Of a stretch of 64,000 nt of DNA, positions 16,004-24,511 are shown piece by piece (the first letter of the stretch is position 1; the number at the start of each line of letters is the position of its first letter). The notes under the pieces are model-generated. The model was not told the origin of the DNA. It searched no databases and saw only the letters and a program-made list of their open reading frames with translations. The position numbers and the translations under genes were made by a program. The stretch comes from Oscillatoria sp. CS-180 (GTDB lineage Bacteria > Cyanobacteriota > Cyanobacteriia > Phormidesmidales > Phormidesmidaceae), in NCBI RefSeq assembly GCF_028330965.1, contig NZ_JAQMUB010000097.1, positions 22,251 to 86,250 of the forward strand, read 5' to 3'.

Positions 16004-16372
16004 ATGCCGACGGATACACGATTCACTCAATGGACCAGGTCAATGGGCTTTCCCGTCCCCGGCGATGCCATCGAACAGAGCCTCGATCTCAATCGTCATT
16101 TAATCCACAACCCCGCAGCCATTTTCTTCATGCGCGTGGATGGCGATGCCGCAGCGGATGCGGCAGTCTTACCCGGCGATCTGCTGGTGGTTGATCGGTC
16201 TTTAACGGTTCAGAATCACTCCTTGGTTGTCGGAATCATCGATGGCCAGATGCAGGTGCTGCGAGTGCAGCAGCACGGCGCTCATTGGGTGCCAGTAGAG
16301 GATTTTCATCAGGGTACTGTCACCTCGCTGGAAGTCTGGGGAGTCGTGACCCATATCATTCGCCAGGTCTAA
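16004..16372 (+). CDS. umuD: UmuD-like protein lacking both catalytic residues
   Basis: A 122-residue protein of the LexA/UmuD S24 family, normally cleaved by itself and then part of DNA polymerase V. FPVPGDAIEQSLDLN ... NPAAIFFMRVDGD aligns with UmuD. The nucleophile Ser of the usual GDSM is Ala49 (GDAA), and the general-base Lys expected in VKRL is Leu86 (VLRV). The serine-lysine dyad is therefore missing, so self-cleavage should be impossible. The protein is also shorter at the N-terminus than typical UmuD (about 140), as if built in a UmuD'-like form. umuC follows after 6 bases, so it probably still acts as the polymerase partner. Confidence 0.8.
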   Translation: MPTDTRFTQWTRSMGFPVPGDAIEQSLDLNRHLIHNPAAIFFMRVDGDAAADAAVLPGDLLVVDRSLTVQNHSLVVGIIDGQMQVLRVQQHGAHWVPVEDFHQGTVTSLEVWGVVTHIIRQV

Positions 16373-16378
16373 CCCAAC

Positions 16379-17659
16379 ATGTTTGCTTTGGTGGACTGCA
16401 ATTCGTTTTTTGCCTCCTGTGAAAAGGTCTTTCGGCCTGATCTCGAAGGTCAGCCAGTCGCAGTGCTCTCCAACAATGACGGCTGTGTCGTCGCGCGATC
16501 GCCCGAGGCCAAGCAGATTGTCAAAATGCAGGCGACGCTCTTCTCGATCAAGGACTTGGTGGAGCGGGGAGAATTGCATGTGTTCTCATCCAATCCGGTG
16601 CTTTACAAAGACATGTCCAGGCGGGTTATTGAGACCCTGCAGCACTTCAGTCCTGAAGTCGAGCAGTACTCCATTGATGAGGCTTTTCTGGGGCTACAGG
16701 GTTTTGTTAATCGTGACCTGACGGACTACGGTCAGCAGATGCGTACTACAGTGCAGCAGTGGACCGGCATTCCGGTTTCAGTGGGCATCGCTAAGACGAA
16801 GACGTTAGCCAAGTTGGCGGCGCAGGTGGCGAAGCGCAACCCAGATATCGAGGGCGTGCTCGACTTCGAGACGTTAGAGGATATTGATGCTGTCTTGGCC
16901 GTGATCGACATCGGTGAGGTCTGGGGCATCGGCAAGAACCTACGGGCCAAACTCAATGCCCTCGGCATCAAGCAGGTGCTGGATCTCAAACAGGCTAACG
17001 AAAAGCTGATCAAGAAGAAGTTTGGCATCTTAACGCGGCGGACGGTTATGGAACTACGCGGCGTTCCCTGCTTTCCAATGGAGCCGGTAGCGGCCCCGAA
17101 GACGATGCGGATTGTGTCGCGTTCCTTCGGTCATTTGGTCACTGAATTGTCAGACATCAAAGAGGCGGTGGCGACTTACACCACTCGCTGTGCGGAAAAG
17201 CTGCGGGATGATGGGTTGGTGGCTCGTCAGTTTGCCGTGTCGATGCGCACCAGCTATTACCGTGAGCAAAATCAGTATGCCGCTGCCCGCTCGGTGGAAC
17301 TAGACCCACCCACTAATGACACCGCTGTCTTGATACCAATGGCGATGCAGTTGGCCGAGGCAGCGTTTAAGCCGGGATATGAATATCTCAAGGCAAAAGT
17401 GATTGCCACTGAGTTATCCCCGGCTGGGGCAGTCCAGGGCAATCTCTTTAGCGCTCCGGTTAACACCGAAAAGCGAGATCGCTTGATGGCCACCATTGAC
17501 GGTTTGAACCGTAAGCTACAGCCGGATGCGGTGAAGTTCGGGGCGATGGGCCTCAATCCGTCGTGGCAGATGCGATCGGAGTATTTTTCGCAGCGCTACA
17601 CTACCCATTGGGATGAGATTCCTACGGTTCGCATCTGGCAGCCTAAACAAAGTCGTTAG
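16379..17659 (+). CDS. umuC: UmuC, Y-family error-prone DNA polymerase
   Basis: A 426-residue translesion polymerase. The palm motifs are complete: FALVDCNSFFASCEKVF with the first metal-binding Asp and YSIDEAFLGL with the second Asp-Glu pair. NNDGCVVARSPEAK is the finger region, and IPVSVGIAKTKTLAKLAA the helix-hairpin part. The tail (DGLNRKLQPDAVKFGAMG ... RYTTHWDEIP) is the DUF4113 domain. It should copy past DNA lesions in the SOS response with its UmuD partner. The gene is 6 bases behind umuD, so co-transcribed. The active site looks intact, unlike UmuD. Confidence 0.92.
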   Translation: MFALVDCNSFFASCEKVFRPDLEGQPVAVLSNNDGCVVARSPEAKQIVKMQATLFSIKDLVERGELHVFSSNPVLYKDMSRRVIETLQHFSPEVEQYSIDEAFLGLQGFVNRDLTDYGQQMRTTVQQWTGIPVSVGIAKTKTLAKLAAQVAKRNPDIEGVLDFETLEDIDAVLAVIDIGEVWGIGKNLRAKLNALGIKQVLDLKQANEKLIKKKFGILTRRTVMELRGVPCFPMEPVAAPKTMRIVSRSFGHLVTELSDIKEAVATYTTRCAEKLRDDGLVARQFAVSMRTSYYREQNQYAAARSVELDPPTNDTAVLIPMAMQLAEAAFKPGYEYLKAKVIATELSPAGAVQGNLFSAPVNTEKRDRLMATIDGLNRKLQPDAVKFGAMGLNPSWQMRSEYFSQRYTTHWDEIPTVRIWQPKQSR

Positions 17660-17702
17660 TTGCCACCCTCTTGCCTCAGGTGGGCTCAGCGCGATTTGCT
17701 GT

Positions 17703-18176
17703 CTACCGTTCCCAGATGCCGACCGCGTTCTCTTGCGCCCGGTTTTCTGCCCCCACGTAAATGTTCGAGTTCGGGCAGGTCTCGACGTCGTCAGGATTCA
17801 CCACCGCTAGTCCCTGAAGCAGCATTTCTGAATTGAGGTGGATTTCGATTTCCCCTGGCATGCTCAAAAACCAGGCTTCCGCAACTGTGACGCCGTCTTT
17901 TCCGCGTCCAGTCACCACAAGGTGAACTTGCCCACCTTCGCGGTAAACGAGGGACTCCAGAGCCGCTTTTGCCTCTATCCCCAGCGGTGCTTCTAGCTCG
18001 GGTGCGTTTATGCCGCACAGGTCTACGGTTTTAGGCGTTTCACCAAAGTAAACTTCCAGCGTGTCGCCATCGACGACCGCTCTCACCGCGACCGGCTCAG
18101 GCGCTGATTCGTGAGGCTGACAGCCAGTCGCTGCGATCACCATTAACAGGACTGTCAGCCCATGTCGCACCAGCAT
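17703..18176 (-). CDS. Staphylococcal-nuclease-like lipoprotein
   Basis: A 157-residue thermonuclease-family protein. The N-terminus is a lipoprotein signal (MLVRHGLTVLLMVIAATGC, lipobox ATGC), so it should be anchored outside the inner membrane. SNase features follow: VVDGDTLEV, VDLCGINAPELEAP and the C-terminal ENAVGIW. The catalytic Arg of the second motif is not obvious (KTVDLCGI replaces the usual VRLxGI), so activity is uncertain. The open frame extends upstream to 18365, but GGGAGG precedes the ATG at 18176 by a good distance. It is divergent from the Excalibur-type gene, a common pairing. Confidence 0.8.
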   Translation of the reverse strand: MLVRHGLTVLLMVIAATGCQPHESAPEPVAVRAVVDGDTLEVYFGETPKTVDLCGINAPELEAPLGIEAKAALESLVYREGGQVHLVVTGRGKDGVTVAEAWFLSMPGEIEIHLNSEMLLQGLAVVNPDDVETCPNSNIYVGAENRAQENAVGIWER

Positions 18177-18238
18177 ATGAGTTGCACCTCCCTGAAAAGG
18201 GGAACCATAGTCATGTCGAAAACAGTTTGCCCATCTAC

Positions 18239-18508
18239 ATGGAATTAGTGCTCGCCAGCCTGACTGCTTCAATGCAATTATCAATTGTCGCGATCGCTCA
18301 ACCGAACGCGACGGAGCCGGACTGTGACCCAGCTTATGCCGAAGTTTGCATTCCGCCAGCACCACCAGATTTAGACTGTGGAGACATTGCCGATAGGCGT
18401 TTTCGCGTTTACCTGCCGACTGATGCTGATAAACCTGAGGAGTTAACCGATTTTGACCCGCATGGCTTTGATGGGGATGATGACGGGATTGGATGTGAGC
18501 GCGGATGA
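18239..18508 (+). CDS. Secreted Excalibur-like calcium-binding protein
   Basis: An 89-residue protein with an N-terminal signal-like segment (MELVLASLTASMQLSIVAIA). The mature part has LDCGDIADRRFRVYLP and ends with DPHGFDGDDDGIGCE, the DxDxDGxxCE pattern of the Excalibur extracellular calcium-binding domain. Four Cys residues could form two disulfides. It is encoded divergently from the nuclease lipoprotein 62 bp away; Excalibur modules often sit beside or within such secreted nucleases. The frame continues upstream to 18182, but the signal peptide fits the ATG at 18239. It probably works with the nuclease outside the cell. Confidence 0.78.
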   Translation: MELVLASLTASMQLSIVAIAQPNATEPDCDPAYAEVCIPPAPPDLDCGDIADRRFRVYLPTDADKPEELTDFDPHGFDGDDDGIGCERG

Positions 18509-18761
18509 CTGGTTTACCACGATCAGACGCAGGGGCGGCTCAATCCCCAGGCGATGAGTTGACGGGTGCTTGAGGTTTCGTTGGCCGGTCGCTGCAGTCG
18601 CCGCCATCGTCAAGCTCAGCGACAAACTTCATACCAGCATCGGTTTTTATCTCGTTTCCATAAATCTATGGGCTTCCTCTTTACCGTGGTGACCATGCTC
18701 GGTCATGATGAATTCACCTGGTGCTCAGACCACACCGCGAATATACAGAGCCCGCTACAGC
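18509..18761. other. Intergenic stretch without a supported gene
   Basis: Only short frames with poor amino-acid composition occur here. No promoter or RNA fold stands out before the hairpin at 18762. The stretch could be a long 3' untranslated region of the Excalibur-type gene or decayed sequence. Confidence 0.4.
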
Positions 18762-18796
18762 AAACACCCCTGATGCACTAGGCATTGGGGGTGTTT
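18762..18796 (+). terminator. Stem-loop terminator
   Basis: AAACACCCC (18762-18770) pairs with GGGGTGTTT (18788-18796) around a 17-base loop. The stem is flanked by A on one side and T on the other, so it could act in both directions. It lies about 250 bases after the Excalibur-type gene. Confidence 0.55.
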
Positions 18797-18942
18797 GATT
18801 TGGAACTGTCGCTATGTTGTTATTTGAGTTGAAATTGCGTATAAATACTGGTTTTTGAGTGATACCTGAATAAATCTGAACTTATCCCTATGGTGGGGAT
18901 GAATTGTCTGAGCCATTCTAAAAACATCCTGTAGACTCGCGT

Positions 18943-19008
18943 GTGCTCTTTGAGCACCAGTCGGGCTGAAGGCTTCCTTGGGAACTCTTCAACCCGACTT
19001 TTTGTTTT
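18943..19008 (+). ncRNA. Candidate small RNA end: two hairpins and a U-tract
   Basis: GTGCTC-TTT-GAGCAC (18943-18957) is a perfect short hairpin. It is followed at once by AGTCGGG (18959-18965) pairing with CCCGACT (18993-18999) and then TTTTTGTTTT, a strong intrinsic terminator. No protein gene ends nearby on the plus strand, so this looks like the 3' end of an unlinked short transcript, perhaps starting around 18830-18900. Upstream there are sequences similar to the parA operator (TATAAATACTGG near 18840; AATAAATCTGAACTTATCC near 18870). It could be a plasmid regulatory RNA. Confidence 0.45.
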
Positions 19009-19064
19009 AAAGGTTGGCTGGCGAAATGTCCTCGATTAGGCAGCGCTAAAGCTTTTCGCCAACG

Positions 19065-19096
19065 ATACTCCGCAGGAGCGGCTCCGCCAACGCCGA
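19065..19096. repeat. Small dispersed repeat copy
   Basis: TACTCCGCAGGAGCGGCTCC followed by GCCAACGCCGAG is a second copy of the repeat found in the helicase gene at 12937-12964, in the opposite orientation, here in non-coding sequence. CTCCGCAGGAG is itself a short palindrome. Confidence 0.45.
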
Positions 19097-19189
19097 GCAT
19101 CCTTTTTGGATATGTTGCATGTCTTAGATCAAATGCTCTATCTTCTCCTGAGTCAGCTATCCTACGGGCGGTGAGTGACGTCGGTTGCC

Positions 19190-19684
19190 ATGCCAATCAT
19201 TCGGGCCAGGTATCCAGACAATTGGGAAAGCCTGGCGCTCCAGATTAAGCATCAGGCCCAGTGGTGTTGTCAGCAGTGTCAGCGGCCTTGTCGTCAGCCC
19301 AGTGAACTGTTGGCCGATTTTCTGGAGCGGGTGAAGCGGTGGCGGCAGCAGCAAACACCACTTTCGGCAAAGTTTGAAGCGGCTCCCCGGCGCTACCTGC
19401 TCACAGTCGCCCATCTCGATCAGCAGCCTAGCAATCAAGACCCCAGCAATCTCAAGGCCCTTTGTACGGTCTGTCATCTCCAATTCGATAGTCAGTTTCG
19501 AGCCAAGCAGCGGCGGCTCAAAGCGGAATTCTTCGGACAACTCTCGATTGATGATGCTTGGCCGGAAGGCTTACAGCTTTCCCTTTTACCTCAGGCGGTC
19601 GCGCCTTTCAGCGTACCACGACACGGCACCGCCCCCGCAGAAGGCCAGGGCTTGCGCCCACCACCCTCACCGAAGCGAGCTTAG
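19190..19684 (+). CDS. HNH endonuclease-like protein
   Basis: A 164-residue protein. It begins RARYPDNWESLALQIKHQAQ, then WCCQQC; later come LLTVAHLDQQPSNQ and NLKALCTVCHLQFDSQF. Two CxxC pairs and the AHLD...N...C..CH arrangement match the zinc-stabilised HNH nuclease fold, with His in AHLD as the catalytic base. It should nick or cut DNA. A Pro-rich, poorly structured tail follows residue 125. The ATG at 19190 fits the family start better than the upstream start at 19175. It stands alone on the plus strand with no clear partner. Confidence 0.75.
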   Translation: MPIIRARYPDNWESLALQIKHQAQWCCQQCQRPCRQPSELLADFLERVKRWRQQQTPLSAKFEAAPRRYLLTVAHLDQQPSNQDPSNLKALCTVCHLQFDSQFRAKQRRLKAEFFGQLSIDDAWPEGLQLSLLPQAVAPFSVPRHGTAPAEGQGLRPPPSPKRA

Positions 19685-19792
19685 CTCCCCCAGATCGCTA
19701 ACATTGTCCGGCTTTACACACTCGGTGCCCGCACAATGGAGAGACACCGGGCCTTGACCCGCAGCTACAGGGCTTTCACAAGTAGGGATTCG

Positions 19793-19957
19793 ATGACTCC
19801 TCTTCCCGATGAATTTCATGACCTGATGCGTCAGCAAACCAGCTACTCAGCCCTGGTGGCTTGGCGACAACAGCATCAAGGCTGCTCTTATGCTGAAGCG
19901 TGCCAACAAATCAATCAGATGCTTCAGTTATATCGTCAGCGGTCTGCAGCCTCGTGA
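19793..19957 (+). CDS. Small hypothetical protein, 54 residues
   Basis: The frame reads MTPLPDEFHDLMRQQTSYSA then LVAWRQQHQGCSYAEACQQI, a soluble helical peptide with good cyanobacterial codon use. It has no membrane segment or known motif. The open frame extends upstream to 19736, but the ATG at 19793 gives a compact protein. Small proteins like this are frequent on cyanobacterial plasmids. Function is unknown. Confidence 0.45.
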   Translation: MTPLPDEFHDLMRQQTSYSALVAWRQQHQGCSYAEACQQINQMLQLYRQRSAAS

Positions 19958-20487
19958 GACCAGTTTCCGGAGCGATCGCGGGCCATGCAGCACACTCAGG
20001 CGAGATCACCCCAACCAGGGGAGACGACGTCATCAAATGAAAGAATGAACTTTGTTTGCAGTCTGAAAGAATGACGCTTCAGCAGGTTTATTCTAATAGT
20101 CAAGAAGCGAAGCGCTTCGACATCAAATGACCGTTCAGTTCACGTTAAAGAGGAGGTTTGATATCGATTTAACGTCTGAAACGTCATCAACAATAACAGC
20201 ATCCAATCAGGTATTTGATATTTCCTCGAATTGACAGCAGAGAGCTAGGATGTGGGTATCGCAAGGCCCAGCCTTGAAAAAGCGATTACCGCCACCGCTC
20301 TAAGAAAGCTCGACCTCGGTGAGGAGGTCACTCAAAAGAACCGTTCTGGGTGCTGTTATTCTTTTAAATATTATTCTTGAGTTCTCAACTCTTACTTAAT
20401 TCATTTATCCTCAACAAAATTATTCTGAATATTTCGTCTCAGCATAATTTTGATCTCGGTAAAAGTGATCTCTCTTCCAATGAAGAA
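19958..20487. other. Intergenic region, about 0.5 kb, with short repeats
   Basis: No protein gene is supported. CATCAAATGA occurs twice (near 20033 and 20132) and a CGAAGCGCTTCG palindrome lies at 20107-20118 between them. The second half is AT-rich (about 20360-20460) and could hold promoters. A strong terminator ends the region at 20520, so an untranslated transcript is possible. Confidence 0.4.
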
Positions 20488-20520
20488 AGGCTCTGATCGC
20501 ATGGGCGATCAGAGCCTTTT
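20488..20520 (+). terminator. Strong intrinsic terminator
   Basis: AGGCTCTGATCG and CGATCAGAGCCT form a perfect 12-bp stem with a 6-base loop, followed by TTT. No plus-strand protein ends close upstream, so it may close a non-coding transcript from the AT-rich region before it. Confidence 0.65.
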
Positions 20521-20570
20521 GGTGCTAGATGATTGACTCTCATGGAGTTCGGGCACCAAGCTTCAATAAA

Positions 20571-20598
20571 GCCCCCTGAATGGTGACATTGAGGGGGC
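20571..20598 (-). terminator. Terminator of the secreted repeat-protein gene
   Basis: GCCCCCT (20571-20577) and AGGGGGC (20592-20598) form a GC-rich stem. On the minus strand it follows the repeat-protein gene by about 53 bases and is followed by TTTATT, as expected for an intrinsic terminator. Confidence 0.6.
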
Positions 20599-20650
20599 AA
20601 AGGTGTGTGTGGGACGGAACGTCGTTGGCAAGGAGGAGAGAGTCTACCGT

Positions 20651-21055
20651 CTAAACGGTGGCGATGGCGTCTTTTTCTAGATTTTCGCGGCGCAGTTCGT
20701 CGAAATCAATCGCGTCTTTGTCCAGGTTCTCACGACGCAACTCATCAAAGTCAACGGCGGCCACAACTTCGTGGACGGCATCTTTGTCGAGGTTTTCGCG
20801 GCGTAGTTCATCGAAGTCAACCGCGTCTTTATCTAAGTTTTCGCGGCGTAGTTCATCGAAGTCAATCGCTTTGACTTGAACCGTTTCAACCGCATCCTTG
20901 TCGAGGTTCTCACGACGTAACTCGTCAAAGTTGACGGCGTCTTCGTCGAGGTTTTCGCGGCGTAGTTCGTCGAAATCAGGGGCAGCGTAGCTAGCGGGGG
21001 CGATGGCAATGGTAACAGCGGTCAGAGCAGTGAGGGCGAATGCAATGCGTTTCAT
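20651..21055 (-). CDS. Secreted protein of six 15-residue repeats
   Basis: A 134-residue protein. Residues 1-24 (MKRIAFALTALTAVTIAIAP then ASYA) are a Sec signal peptide. The mature part is six near-identical copies of DFDELRRENLDKDAV, arranged as three back-to-back pairs at about 27-56, 65-94 and 102-131, separated by ETVQVKAI and HEVVAAV. The units are highly charged, without Cys, and probably form amphipathic helices. The repeat units are 45 bp long in DNA, so copy number could change by slippage. It has its own terminator and likely its own promoter. No known family or role; a periplasmic or exported structural or binding peptide is possible. Confidence 0.75.
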   Translation of the reverse strand: MKRIAFALTALTAVTIAIAPASYAAPDFDELRRENLDEDAVNFDELRRENLDKDAVETVQVKAIDFDELRRENLDKDAVDFDELRRENLDKDAVHEVVAAVDFDELRRENLDKDAIDFDELRRENLEKDAIATV

Positions 21056-21308
21056 GATTTGAACTCCTTTGTTTGGGGGTGATTTAGCGTTTCAATCATC
21101 TTGAGTTCTATAGTGGAGTCCGCCCCTGAGCCCTGCCTGACCTGAAAATAAGCCTGAGTTAATCGCTTTCTGAGAAAGCTGAGGGTGATCGCAGGAAGAC
21201 CTGAGTGCCGGTGAGGCAGGTCACGCAGCGGCTTCATAACCCGTAAAAAAGTCCCTCACCACGGGGCAAGGGGACGCTGTTGGCAGATAGTGGTAGTCAG
21301 TTTAGCGA

Positions 21309-21506
21309 CTAGCGAGACAAATGCTCGTTCAGGCAGTCGATCGCGGTATCAATGCCAGCAGCAGCAGTCTGTACGTTGGTATCTTGCAGGCCTTCGGCGA
21401 GACAGTGTTCGAGATAGCCCAGTTCAACGACCAGGCGTTTGACGATCGCTCGAAGACGACGCTGGCGAGCGGCTGGATGAGTAGTGGTGAGTGTAGTGTT
21501 GTTCAT
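21309..21506 (-). CDS. Small conserved protein, paralogue of the 54761 gene
   Basis: A 65-residue protein ending RQRRLRAIVKRLVVELGYLE ... AAAGIDTAIDCLNEHL. It shares almost its whole length with the protein at 54761-54955 (NQRRLRAMAKRLVIELGYLE ... TAIDCLNEHLE). The family is short, helical and of unknown function. The ATG at 21506 is chosen because it matches the paralogue's start; the open frame reaches 21551. It stands alone here, whereas its paralogue sits in the plasmid backbone, so one is a duplicate or the two came from related replicons. Confidence 0.7.
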   Translation of the reverse strand: MNNTTLTTTHPAARQRRLRAIVKRLVVELGYLEHCLAEGLQDTNVQTAAAGIDTAIDCLNEHLSR

Positions 21507-21797
21507 GGCAGCAATCCTCGGAGGTTGGGCGATACCGCAGTGATATCGCACCTCGGCTTGTTGCAGCTAGCCCTGAAATCTCAACAGTTAAGGTGTTGCA
21601 GAGGGGGGCATGGTGTAACAAGGGCGATCACTGAAAATTGCACCAGTCTCATCTTTTTTCCAAAGAAAGAATTTCTAAGTCTAGACATAACCAAAGACGG
21701 GAGAACGAAGAAAGAAAAACGAGAAACTTCTCCTGGAAAGGCTTTCAGGGGGCCAAATATCCTAGCTATGTTAGCTACCGTCGTCGCATGTGATTTT

Positions 21798-22601
21798 TCA
21801 GAGTCCGGGAACCCGCTTCAGGGCTTCACAGGCAACCAGCATTTCAAATTGAGAGCGTATGGCACGGGCAACAACTTTATCAGTCATCAGAATCCCAGCT
21901 TCGATATTGCGCTCATGGGCAGCTTCAGAGAAATTGGCAGAAGTGATGAGGAAGCGTTCTTCGTCAACGACTACACATTTAGCATGTAGACAGGCGTTAG
22001 ATCGCTCCGTCATCAGCATTGTACGAGGATCGTGAAAGACTTCGGGAAGACGTTGGCCAGGCCAGACATGGTTGCGGAAGATTTCTGTAAATCGCTGCAG
22101 CAGAACGGTTGCAGGAGTCGTATCTTGGTACTTCCGTTGCACGTTGAGAAACATCCGGACTCGGAGATCAGGATTAGCATCCATGCGCTGAGCAAGTGGG
22201 CGGAAAAGGGCATGTCCCTTAGGACCTTGATCGACAGAGAAGCTAGAAATCAATATATTCGATTGGGCACTGCTGAAGAGTTCGCGGACGACAATGCCGG
22301 TATCACGGCTTTCGGTACCGGGCACCTCTGGTCCTGTCCACACTAAATCAACCCGGTCTTGTTGGGCTTGGGACTGGGCACGTTCTGACGCCAATAGCCT
22401 GAGCATGTAAGCAATGTGACCGATCGCCATTCCTTGCTCATAAAGCTGATTGAGCTCGGTCATGACTTCTGGCAGGCTGCCATCAATCACATAGCTACAA
22501 ATTGCTACGGGTGTTACTGGCAGACTGAGCCGACCAGCATCGAGAGCATCGGCGATACCGTCGAGAGCCGGACGACTGAGCTTCAGAAAAGAGGACTTCA
22601 C
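21798..22601 (-). CDS. drmC: DISARM protein DrmC (phospholipase D-like)
   Basis: A 267-residue PLD-superfamily protein. The HKD motif is LHAKCVVVDEERFLITSANF, followed by SEAAHERNIEAGIL as in PLD nucleases. Only one clear HKD motif is present, so it may act as a dimer. In DISARM, DrmC is the PLD component and is not always needed for defence. It overlaps drmB by 4 bases (ATGA) and is the last gene of the drmA-drmB-drmC block. Context and motif together make the assignment secure. Confidence 0.9.
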   Translation of the reverse strand: MKSSFLKLSRPALDGIADALDAGRLSLPVTPVAICSYVIDGSLPEVMTELNQLYEQGMAIGHIAYMLRLLASERAQSQAQQDRVDLVWTGPEVPGTESRDTGIVVRELFSSAQSNILISSFSVDQGPKGHALFRPLAQRMDANPDLRVRMFLNVQRKYQDTTPATVLLQRFTEIFRNHVWPGQRLPEVFHDPRTMLMTERSNACLHAKCVVVDEERFLITSANFSEAAHERNIEAGILMTDKVVARAIRSQFEMLVACEALKRVPGL

Positions 22602-24511
22602 AGAAGACTATCTGGGAAAAATTCGGCCCCCAGACCCTCCACGGTACTCGTGACCAAAGCCCGATCCAGCATTTCGTTACGCCGCTCACAGGATGTTTCA
22701 GCGATGAGCAAGCATCCATGGCAGGCTGCACCATGCAGGAAGCGATCTTCCTGAGGACTATCGGGTTTGTGCTGAGCACAAACGGGATCGTTAGAGCAAA
22801 GGCGTCCCTGTTCTAACGCTTTAGATAAGTGGTGTTCAATCCGTCTGCCCACTTCGACTAAACCGCCTAGCGTACCTTCCGAGCCGGAGGTGCCGGTGTG
22901 CAGCAAGATGCCATAACCGATATCGGGAAAGGCATAGATGCGCTCTCGAATCGCGCTAGAAGCGTAGCCACACTCTAAAGAAACTGAAGTGATCAGGAGA
23001 TGGGAAAGCGAGTGGAGCATGATGTAAGCAACGCCTGGGAACTTCATTTTTTCGCTAGGAATGCCATGGCTTTCCGCCCATTTCCGATAGCCTTGCTCAA
23101 GCTCTTTGGCTCGCAACTGAACGGCAGGTTTGTCAAGCCAGGTTGTGATGAGGTCGGATTTGAAGCTGATGAAGACGCCCTCGCCCAAGTTCTCGATCGC
23201 GGGTACCCATTTCGGCTCAAAATCCAGAGTGGCACGACGGACACCAATTTCTAGATCGTCAATTTCACCCTCGATGTTAGGCATGGCGGCCTCAAAGCGA
23301 GTGAAGCCAATCAGCGCTACCACCTCTCGCAAGCGATGGACCAGTACGACTTGATCAATCACGCTCTGCCATTGGGGCGCTAACGAGCTCGGACATCGGG
23401 CATAGCCCTGAAAGACCTTGTCATCCGAGGGCGCTTCTTTGCCTTTCTCCTGAGGGCAGGATAAGAGCGCTTCTAGTTCAACCTGTTTGATACTTTTCTC
23501 AGGCGCATGTTGATTGGCTTTGCGGCGCTGGACTTCAGCCCAGACAGCTTCCGCACCGAACTCAACCAAGTCGACAAACTTCGGTTTCTTCAGTTCCTTT
23601 TTGACGTCGCTGATGTCCTCAGCAAACTGCAGGTCTTCCAGGAAAAAGCGATCCACGGCCTTTTTCAGCTCCGCCTCTTTATCCGGCATGGAGATGACGC
23701 TGAGAATTTGGCTGAAATATGCATTACTGGCTGATCGCACCAGCAGGCGATTATATTCTGGCTGATCAGTTTCGATGCGATCGCCCGTCTCAGCCGAGAT
23801 CTGACTACGACGGCAGGGTTCGTTTCCCCTTGGGCCTAACCAGGGCCGGTGGCCGCTACAGGCTCCCAGAACTTTGGAGTTTGGCACCTTCGCTTGAGAT
23901 AGTGGACGGCGCTGACCGCACTGTTCGCAGCGGACAAAGATTTCCTCGAAGTCGTTGCCGGAGCCCGCTTCATCCAGCCAAAGTTGCCCTCGACACTTGG
24001 CATCAAAGTCATCATGGGCAAAGGCATTCCAGTTGATATCGCTGAGATGCCCGTTGGTGCAGGCTTGGACGAAGCGGACGGGAACAGCGGGAATCCGTTT
24101 ACCTTCAAAATTCAAGCCTCCCTTCACGGCTCCCCAGGGGACGAGTGGACGAGTGCGGTAGATTTTGCCTTCGCGCTCAAAGGTGCGATCAACCTGGGCG
24201 AGAAACCAAGTTGGGAAAACGAAAGCATCAACGCCTGTATGTCCCGCCTGCGGATCATTAGACTGCCTCGGTGGTGTGAAGAGGTGAATTTCTTGGCCTT
24301 CTGGTAATTTGTCCTGGAGGCTTTTCGCGACTTTATAAGCGAGACGTTCTTCTCGGATATACTGTTTGTCGCCTTTCCAGAAGCTAAGACCAGAGATGAT
24401 GACTGATCGCTGAGGCAAATCCACCATGGCACCGGGGCCAAAGGTAGTGAGCATTTGGCTTTGGCGGAGTTCGCCGCTGGGCTTTTTCTGGGACTTTTTC
24501 GACTTTGCCAT
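22598..24511 (-). CDS. drmB: DISARM protein DrmB (DUF1998)
   Basis: A 637-residue protein that starts SGELRQSQMLTTFGPGAMVD, the typical DrmB beginning. A Cys-rich part (FVRCEQCGQRRPLSQ) could bind zinc. The C-terminal DUF1998 domain shows HSLSHLLITSVSLECGYASS and later GILLHTGTSGSEGTLGGLVE and CSNDPVCAQH. With DrmA, DrmB forms the core complex that blocks incoming phage DNA. Its start touches the drmA stop by one base and its end overlaps drmC, so the three are translationally coupled. No disruption is seen. Confidence 0.93.
   Translation of the reverse strand: MAKSKKSQKKPSGELRQSQMLTTFGPGAMVDLPQRSVIISGLSFWKGDKQYIREERLAYKVAKSLQDKLPEGQEIHLFTPPRQSNDPQAGHTGVDAFVFPTWFLAQVDRTFEREGKIYRTRPLVPWGAVKGGLNFEGKRIPAVPVRFVQACTNGHLSDINWNAFAHDDFDAKCRGQLWLDEAGSGNDFEEIFVRCEQCGQRRPLSQAKVPNSKVLGACSGHRPWLGPRGNEPCRRSQISAETGDRIETDQPEYNRLLVRSASNAYFSQILSVISMPDKEAELKKAVDRFFLEDLQFAEDISDVKKELKKPKFVDLVEFGAEAVWAEVQRRKANQHAPEKSIKQVELEALLSCPQEKGKEAPSDDKVFQGYARCPSSLAPQWQSVIDQVVLVHRLREVVALIGFTRFEAAMPNIEGEIDDLEIGVRRATLDFEPKWVPAIENLGEGVFISFKSDLITTWLDKPAVQLRAKELEQGYRKWAESHGIPSEKMKFPGVAYIMLHSLSHLLITSVSLECGYASSAIRERIYAFPDIGYGILLHTGTSGSEGTLGGLVEVGRRIEHHLSKALEQGRLCSNDPVCAQHKPDSPQEDRFLHGAACHGCLLIAETSCERRNEMLDRALVTSTVEGLGAEFFPDSLL

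Noticed and set aside
20651..21000. Regular repeats that might look like a CRISPR array
   Set aside because: The 45-bp units are in-frame codons of a secreted repeat protein with a signal peptide, and the spacers are short and code for linkers. No cas gene is present.
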